DNA from: Panicum virgatum
Lineage: Eukaryota > Streptophyta > Magnoliopsida > Poales > Poaceae
Length of the DNA stretch: 64,000 nucleotides
Assembly (NCBI RefSeq): GCF_016808335.1
Contig: NC_053149.1
Location: forward strand, 31,059,339 to 31,123,338
Direction: 5' to 3'
Shown here: in pieces, positions 57,199 to 64,000 of the stretch
How positions within the stretch are numbered: position 1 is the stretch's first letter
Layout of the letters: each line of letters begins with the position of its first letter
Program-made: the position numbers and the translations under genes
Notes under the pieces: generated by a model
The model's input: the letters and a program-made list of their open reading frames with translations, nothing else
Told to the model about the DNA's origin: nothing
Database searches by the model: none

Positions 57199-59842
57199 TG
57201 TAACATCCCAGAGTTTTAAAATGTTAAGCAAGAAATATTAAATATGATATCATGCATAATCAACCAAGAAAATGGAATCGAATACATTTATGTGTGCATG
57301 CATGTGCATGTGTATAGATGCATAGATCAGAAACCGTAAATAATTTTTAAACTAATGTAAGTATACATATAAAAACGAATAGGCGTCTCTCTAAAATCAT
57401 GTTAAATCAAAGTCTTGTTGAGGTCAAAGAGAGAAAATAAAAATTTGAACATAAAATGACAGGTCCTTTGAACCGTAGTGTTCAAAGATTTAATTTATCT
57501 GTCAAATTTCAAACTAATCTGCTTTGAAAATAATTTCTAAAATATAGCTCAAATGAATTTTTGCCCAAAACCAAAGTTGTAGGTTTTCAAAAGACGAACA
57601 ACTTTTGTGTTCAAAGTTTTTCGAGTTATCACACAAAAATGGGAGAAAATTTTGAATTTCAAAGCATATGGTAACTTTTCAAATGTACTCAAGTTTCAAA
57701 TTTTATCTTTCCAACGAAGTCTCAAATGAACTTTTGCCTGAAACGAAACTTGTAGATCTCGAAATTTTGAACAACTTTGGTATTCAAAAGTTTTTCATTT
57801 GAGGCCTTGTAGAAGGAGAAAAACTGAAATTACAAACTGGAGTTTTGAATTTCGCTCTATTTACGCATTTGCCCTCACTCCATCTTCCTCTCTGTTCCTC
57901 GCCGTGAAGACGCCGTTCGCCGCCGGCGCGGTCACTGGCCGCCGACGCGTCGCGCCTCCGGCCGAAACCGCCTTCCCCGTCCCCGGTTTTGCCCCCATAC
58001 CAGCTTCCCTGGCGCCTTGCACGCTCGCCACGCGCCCCCGTCGTCCTTCCGCTCGACACGCCGTGGACGCCGTCGCCGTTCTCGACGTCAGTGCTACACG
58101 CGTCGCCGCGCCGTTCAACCACCATCGCCGTTCAAGCCGTCCTCACCCTTTCACGATGCCAAACTCAAGTTCGTCTCTTCCTCTTCTCGCGCTAGAGCCA
58201 GAGCTCGAGCTCCCTGCGCCAGAGGCGCCACCCGCCATCGCCATGGCCGCGGAGCTCGGCTCGTCGTGGCATCGCCCCCTTCGATTCCTTTTTCCCCAAA
58301 TTAAACCCCCAGCAGCCTTCCTCGCCTCCCCACGAGCCTCCCAGGGCCGGCCGCCCCTCCTAATCGCCGCCGGCGAGCTGCCGCCACGGCACCCCATGGC
58401 CGCCGTCGCACTGCTCCCGTGGAGCTCCCCTGTCCGACCCTCCTACACCACAACCGAGCCCCCAGACCGCTTCAACTCGCCCCCAGGAAGCTCCCCGACC
58501 CCTCCACCACCGCCCCAAGCCACCGGAACACCGCCGCCGTTGCACAGACCCGCCGCCGCCCCTTGCTTCACGCCGGCGAGCCCCGTCCGGCCATCCCCGC
58601 GAGCCCCGAGACCACCCACAGGTGCGCCTCGACGTCCTCTCCCTTTTCCCCCACATCTCCCTCGCCGCCGGCGAGCAAGCACTCCGGAAACCCGGCCGTT
58701 TTGCCCTCCTCTGTTTCTGGTCCGACCAGGGACCCCAGGTTAAAAGAAGCAAAGTTTCCAGGGGGCTAAACGCAAAAATGTAAAGGAACTTCAAAACAGC
58801 AAACTTTGAAAATTTGTATAAAATCGTAGAAAATTCAGAAAAATACAAATCCAAATGTTTTGGAATCCTTGCAATAAGACCCACAACTTTTGTTACATCC
58901 AGTTTTGCATTTGACCAATAGTTTTATCTCTATATTAACTATTAGTTTTATACACCTTTGTATGTATCTCCTGTTGTAGTCCTGAACTAAGGCTAGTTTT
59001 TGGATAGTGTGCTATACCCTAGATGAGTAGCTTACTGTAAAAATTTGATGACATTTTGACAAATCTAGCTATATGTTTCATTAGATCTTGGTTTATGCCT
59101 TTGTTAAATAAAATTTAATCCACAGGGTTCTGTTTTAATTTTCCTGAGCTGAAATTTTTACAGAAGCCTTACGTTAGTTCCTAGATGCTAGAGAAAAATT
59201 TTGGGAATTTTTAGTAAGGTATCACTAGTCCTTTTTATTTATTCATGAATAAACTTTGTAAATCAAAAACCCTAGTTTCCTTCATTAGAAAAATCTCATA
59301 CTTTTACTAGAGCTCTCCCTTGAGTACATAATCATGGCAGTAAAGTTTGAGCCCCTGAAACTCAGTATAATTGCTTGTATGACTTAAACTTGATTAATGT
59401 AGCGATCACGTGTTTTATTTTTTTATGCCTTGTGTACTGACCTTTTAAATCTGAAAAATTTATAGTAATCTCATCTTAGGTTAGTCAACGTTCAGTTAAG
59501 CTTTCACTGCCATTAATTGCACTATTTGACCTATACGATTTAGCCTTTAGCTAGGAGGAACTTTATTGATGGACTATACACTAGTGATTTAGTCTTTGTT
59601 AAAGTGCTGGTGTTACATGAGTTAGTAAGATTTTGAAACCACCCCGTTCTTTTATGAACTAAGTTGTATTAAATAACCAATTTATAAATGACTGCCCAGG
59701 AAATGTTAATTAAGAAGTTTCACATCCAAACTCACCTCATGTTGGACTGCAACTTTATCGTGAAGGAAAACTATTAACACCTAAATCACTAAGCCACTCG
59801 GAACTTTGCATTCATACGTATACATTGTTGCATTTCATTTAG

Positions 59843-61078
59843 GTACGATAGATGAACCACGTGAAGGATGTGATGTTGGAGTCGAGCCAGAAGATGGTGA
59901 ATGGTGGACACATCCAGAAGATGGACGGATGGATCCCGATGTACACGACCGAAGGAAGATGTTCGCCGAGCAGTTGTTCTTTAACTAACACTGACCTAGT
60001 GTTAATTCCAGGCAAGCCCCGGTGCATCAATCCCAGTATTTTAAATGTTGTTCAAATTATGTTACTATTATGTATCTGTGCATTTACGTTTATAGGAGTT
60101 GACTGGAACCTTAGATGCATGATCCTAGGTACCCAGGTACTGGTTACTAGAAGTTAAGTGCGAGTAGATGCCCTGCTATTTAGGACCGGTAAAAGTCGAG
60201 TGGTTTCCTGCCGCTCGCGAGATGATAGGTTCTCTACTACATACTGCAGAATATAAGGTCTATGGGCGGGGTCAGGGTAATATGTTTCTGGATGAGACCC
60301 CGTCTGTTTAGTGAAGAAAATGCTAAGGCCGCAGTGTGTGGTAGTGGTGGTTAAGCGTTTGAACGTACTAATCACATGCCGAGAATATGGTAATCGGTAA
60401 GCTTAAGTACTGGATTGAACCGCGGCCGAAACATACCTCCCCACTGTCTTGACTTTGGTCTCATCTGGGATGACGGGTGCAGAGCCGGGCTCTGTAGTCG
60501 AGGGCGGTGGGCCTGTTCCGTGAAGCGGGAATTGAAGGGAAAAGTTGCACGTGTGACTCTGGGAGTAACCACGTGACGTGTGTTTAGGTCTGCCTGGCCA
60601 GGTTAACAAAATCGATTCGAATCGTTCCGCCGCTCACGGACAATGAGACTGCTTAACCCTTTTGCCACATAGAGTAAGAAGTGAAAGATGATAATGCTGA
60701 TGAATATGGTTGGTTGGATGATGAAAGATAATTGTTTTCCACCATGTATGCTATTGGATAGATGCTCACCTAGAATGGTTAATTGAACTAGAATCTGAAA
60801 ACTATAACCTGCAAATAAGGATCTACTCTTTATTGTTTTTCGGCAAAACAAACCCCTCAAGCCAAAAGCCTTGCATGTCTAGATAAAGGGCTAAGTATAC
60901 CCTCAGTCGGGTAAGCCTTGCTGAGTATTAGAATACTCAGCCTTGCTTGTGGCTATATTTTGTTTCAGGTGAAACCTTTGAGGATATGATTGCCAGTTTG
61001 ACCTGGCCTTGCACTCTTCCGCCTGGTTGGTCCGTGGAGTGGGATACGTTCCCGGCCAATGGTGACAAGAACGAGTGA
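59843..61078 (+). CDS. Candidate LTR-embedded small ORF in D
   Basis: Block 59843-59988 follows catttcatttag and encodes an acidic stretch (IDEPREGCDVGVEPEDGEWW) that stays open to TAA at 59986. A block from 60969 follows tattttgtttcag, a strong acceptor, and encodes ETFEDMIASLTWPC... to TGA at 61076-61078, about 36 residues. AATAAA is 67 nt further on. Both acceptors leave two bases before the first full codon, the same phase as in family A. The donor of the first block is not resolved and no AUG start is assigned. Confidence 0.3.
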
Positions 61079-61144
61079 TGTCTTGTATCGGGCTTTCTCG
61101 AGACATCCGTATCGTCGTTAGTTCTCGTGTTTACTTTCCGCTAA

Positions 61145-61150
61145 AATAAA
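61145..61150 (+). terminator. Polyadenylation signal AATAAA in D
   Basis: AATAAA lies 67 bp after the TGA of the terminal exon-like block and about 300 bp before the D 3' end. Confidence 0.45.
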
Positions 61151-61449
61151 GGACTCTGATGAACTTCTGTTACTTTGGTTTGAAAAGTATTTTGTAAAAT
61201 TGGAACTTGGTTTGTAATTCTATTTTTATGTCAAATTCTGTGGTGTAATATATTGTGAGGTGTTGTAATCTCTGGACTCGCCTTCGTGTGAGTTATGCTG
61301 CTTTGTTCGATCCAGGTTTAAGTGGTTTTATCGGGATTTTACCCGACAGCACTGCCGGATTACTCCGTTTTAAGTGTGTGTTAACCCCGATTGTCGTTTG
61401 ATGATGGTTAGCGCACTTAAGCCGGATTAATTTAGGCGGGGCTGCCACA

Positions 61450-61454
61450 TTTGC
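61450..61454 (+). repeat. Target site duplication of D, right copy
   Basis: TTTGC follows D and matches 57194-57198. Confidence 0.9.
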
Positions 61455-64000
61455 TAGGTATGCCGCCTGAACGCGCCATTGAGTTTTGTATTGATCTCTT
61501 GCCTGGCACAGCTCCTATTGCAAAGCGGCCCTACCGTATGGCACCTATAGAGCATGAAGAAGTCAAGAAGACTATTGATGAGTTGCTAGCCAAGGGCTAT
61601 ATCCGTCGCAGCTTCTCTCCTTGGGCTTTTCCATTGCTGCTAGTAGATAAGAAGGATGGCTCGAAGAGGATGTGTGTGGATTATCGTGAGCTGAATGCAG
61701 TCACTATCAAGAACAAGCATCCACTGCCCCGTATTGAGGATCTCTTCGATCTGCTTCGAGGTGCTCGTATATTCTTGAAGATTGATCTTCGTTCGGGTTA
61801 TTTTCAGCTGAGGATCCGTCCTGGGGATATTCCGAAGACGGCATTCACCTGCAAGTACGGGCTATATGAGTATACAGTCATGTCCTTCGGCTTGACTAAT
61901 GCCCCGGCTTTCTTCATGCATCTGATGAACATGGTCTTCATGGATTATCTGGATGTCTTCGTGGTGATTTTCATTGATGATATTCTGATCTTCTCCAAGA
62001 CAGAGGAAGAGCATGAAGACCATCTGAGGCTCGTGTTGCAGAGATTGAGAGAGCATCAGTTGTATGCCAAGTTCAGCAAGTGCGAGTTCTGGATTGACGA
62101 GGTTCCATTCCTCGGTCATGTTATCTCTCAGGGAGGCATTGCTGTTGATCCAAGCAAGGTGAAGGATGTGCTCGAGTGGGAGACACCGCAGACAGTGAAG
62201 GAAGTCAGATCTTTCTTGGGCTTAGCTGGATATTATCGGAGGTTCATCGAGAATTTCTCCAAGATCGCGAAGCCTTTGACTTCTTTGCTGGAGAAGAATG
62301 TGGCTTTTGTATGGACTGATGAGCGTCAGATGGCCTTTAATGAGTTGAAGAAAAGGTTGACTACGGCGCCAGTCCTGACTCTGCCAGACCAGACGAAGAG
62401 GTTCACGGTATATTGTGATGCTTCGAAGGATGGTCTTGGGTGTGTTCTGATGCAGGAGGGCAGAGTGATTGCTTATGCTTCACGACAGTTACGTCGGCAT
62501 GAGCTGAACTATCCTACTCATGATCTTGAGTTAGCCGCAGTTGTGCATCCTCTGAAGATTTGGAGGCATTACTTGTATGGGCAGCGGTGTGATATCTACA
62601 CTGATCACAAGAGCCTCAAGTACATTTTCACGCAGAATGAGCTGAACATGCGGCAGAGGAGATGGCTAGAATTGGTCAAGGATTATGATCTGGAGATTCA
62701 CTATCATCCGGGCAAGGCCAATGTTGTAGCAGATGCTTTGAGCAGAAGAAGTTATGTCAACATGGCCGTGGCTTTCCAGATGCCTCCAGAGTTGTGCGAG
62801 GAGTTCGAGCAGTTGAGTCTGGGCTTCTTGCATCATACTTCCAGTGCAGCATTTGAGGCAGTACCGACTCTAGAGTCAGAGATCAGGTAGCATCAGAAAG
62901 ATGATGAGAAGCTGCAGGAGATCCGTGAGTTGCTCAAGAAGGGCAAGGCTCCTCATTTCAGAGAGGATGATCAGGGTACCTTGTGGTACAAGAACCGGAT
63001 CTTTGTTCCAGATGTGAAGGATCTTCGGAAGTTGATTCTGAGTGAGGCCCATAACACAGCTTACTCTATTCATCCGGGCAGCACGAAGATGTATTATGAT
63101 CTGAAGGAACGTTTCTGGTGGTATGGGATGAAGCGTTCAGTGGGAGAGTACGTGGCTATTTGTGACACTTGTCAGTGTGTCAAGGCTGAGCATCAGAGGC
63201 CAGCAGGTCTATTACAGCCTTTGAAGATTCCAGAGTGGAAATGGGAGGAGATCACTATGGACTTCATTGTTGGATTGCCTCGTACTCAGAAAGGGTACAA
63301 CTCCATTTGGGTAGTAGTGGATCGATTGACGAAGGTTGCTCACTTCATTCCAGTGAACACTACTTACTCCGGTGCTAGACTTGCAGAGTTGTACATATCT
63401 CGGATTGTCTGCTTGCATGGTGTGCCCAAGAAGATCATATCTGACAGAGGGTCTCAGTTCACTTCTCGGTTCTGGGAGCAGCTTCATGATTCATTGGATA
63501 CGAAGCTGCGTTTCAGTACGGCTTATCACCCTCAGACAGATGGGCAGACAGAGAGAACCAACCAAGTGTTGGAGGATATGCTGAGAGCTTGTGCTATTCA
63601 GTACGGTACTAGTTGGGATAAGTGCCTGTCTTATGCTGAGTTTTCATATAACAACAGCTATCAGGCCAGTCTGAAGAAGTCACCCTTCGAGGCATTGTAT
63701 GGCAGAAAGTGCAGGACTCCTCTCTATTGGGATCAGATTGGTGAAAATCAGCTCTTTGGCCCTGAGATCATAGATGATGCAGAGCAGATGGTTCAGGCTG
63801 TGCAAGAAAATCTGAGGATTGCACAGAGCAGACAGAAGAGCTATGCTGATAGCAAGCGGAGAGACCTGACTTTCAGTGTCGGTGATTATGTGTACCTGAA
63901 GGTGTCTCCGATGAGAGGAATCCGCAGATTTAATGTCAAAGGGAAGTTAGCACCTCGTTATGTGGGGCCATTCAAGGTGCTAGAGCGGAAAGGCGAAGTT
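61450..64000 (+). pseudogene. E Pol, second part
   Basis: This continues pol after D ([19 protein letters not shown]). RT is open with FIDDIL. RNase H has YCDASKDG and TDHKS. A TAG at 62888-62890 replaces Gln in EIRQHQKDD. The integrase finger (CDTCQCVKAEH) and D-D-35-E core follow, and the GPY/F-type module is cut by the window end. A few missense changes are present, for example CDTCQ-C for CDTCQ-R. Confidence 0.9.

Larger units (their letters stand above)
57199..61449 (+). mobile_element. D: 4.25-kb solo-LTR-like insertion
   Basis: The segment starts TGTAACATCCC, ends GGGGCTGCCACA and is flanked by TTTGC duplications. It has no retroelement coding region. The layout parallels the family-A LTRs: AT-rich start, GC-rich leader (about 57860-58740), long AT-rich middle, acidic exon-like block (59843-59988), terminal exon-like block ending TGA (61076-61078), then AATAAA at 61145. 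I read it as a solo LTR of a related long-LTR chromovirus family. A non-autonomous element is the alternative. No internal LTR pair was seen. Confidence 0.8.
54912..64000 (+). mobile_element. E: family-A internal region, runs off the window
   Basis: PBS at 54915, leader, gag-pol from 55482, interrupted by D at 57199-61449 and continuing to the window end. Its 5' LTR is 51523-54911 and its 3' LTR is outside the window. Confidence 0.9.

Noticed and set aside
57799..58743. 314-residue open frame in D
   Set aside because: It lies in a GC-rich, Pro/Ser/Arg-rich leader with overlapping open frames in other phases, like the leaders of the family-A LTRs. It has no recognisable domain and crosses probable splice sites.

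Overview
This is plant nuclear repeat DNA, most likely from a grass (Poaceae). I infer that from the GC-rich leaders, the very long LTRs and the mix of Ty3/gypsy chromovirus (Tekay-like) and Tat-lineage elements. I found no host gene, tRNA, rRNA or CRISPR array; almost every base belongs to nested LTR retrotransposons or their debris.

Four kinds of element are present. (A) A Tekay-like chromovirus family has 3.1-3.7 kb LTRs (TGTAACACCC...GGGTGTTACA), an initiator-Met-type PBS, a gag-pol with a C-terminal chromodomain-like tail and a PPT. (B) A Tat-lineage element lies on the + strand. (C) A second Tat-lineage element lies on the - strand. (D) A 4.25-kb solo-LTR-like insertion (TGTAACATCCC...CTGCCACA) occurs once.

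Layout: 1-3179 is a - strand family-A LTR fragment. Element B starts at 3180 and is split by a complete family-A element, A1 (5729-18220, TSD GCAGT). B pol resumes to 22689, followed by a repeat-bearing 3' region to 23608. A truncated family-A-like LTR (23609 to about 24686) abuts the broken integrase end of C. C (about 24687-46519, - strand) is split by A2 (26244-41023, TSD GTCCC). A2 itself contains an extra LTR at 33657-36869 whose flanks do not match. C's 5' LTR ends at 46519 inside a family-A pol remnant, A-prime (46520-51486). That remnant is interrupted by a - strand solo LTR (47106-50403, TSD ATTCC). The LTR at 51523-54911 is shared between A-prime and a following internal region, E (54912 to the window end). 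E is interrupted by D (57199-61449, TSD TTTGC).

A1 looks structurally intact: near-identical LTRs, TSD, PBS, PPT and one open gag-pol once a 110-nt intron is removed. B, C, A2 and E are defective, and most of their nonsense codons are TAG where CAG is expected.

Two signals go beyond routine annotation. First, gag contains a canonical GT-AG intron kept in all three gag copies, with another AG acceptor-like site directly in front of the gag ATG. Second, the huge LTR resembles a small gene: TATA box, conserved splice-site-like motifs, an acidic/Gln-rich 90-nt exon, a short terminal exon ending in a stop, then AATAAA. Phases are compatible, similar exons occur in D, and there is evidence of purifying or recently lost constraint. 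No in-frame AUG was found, so this remains a hypothesis.
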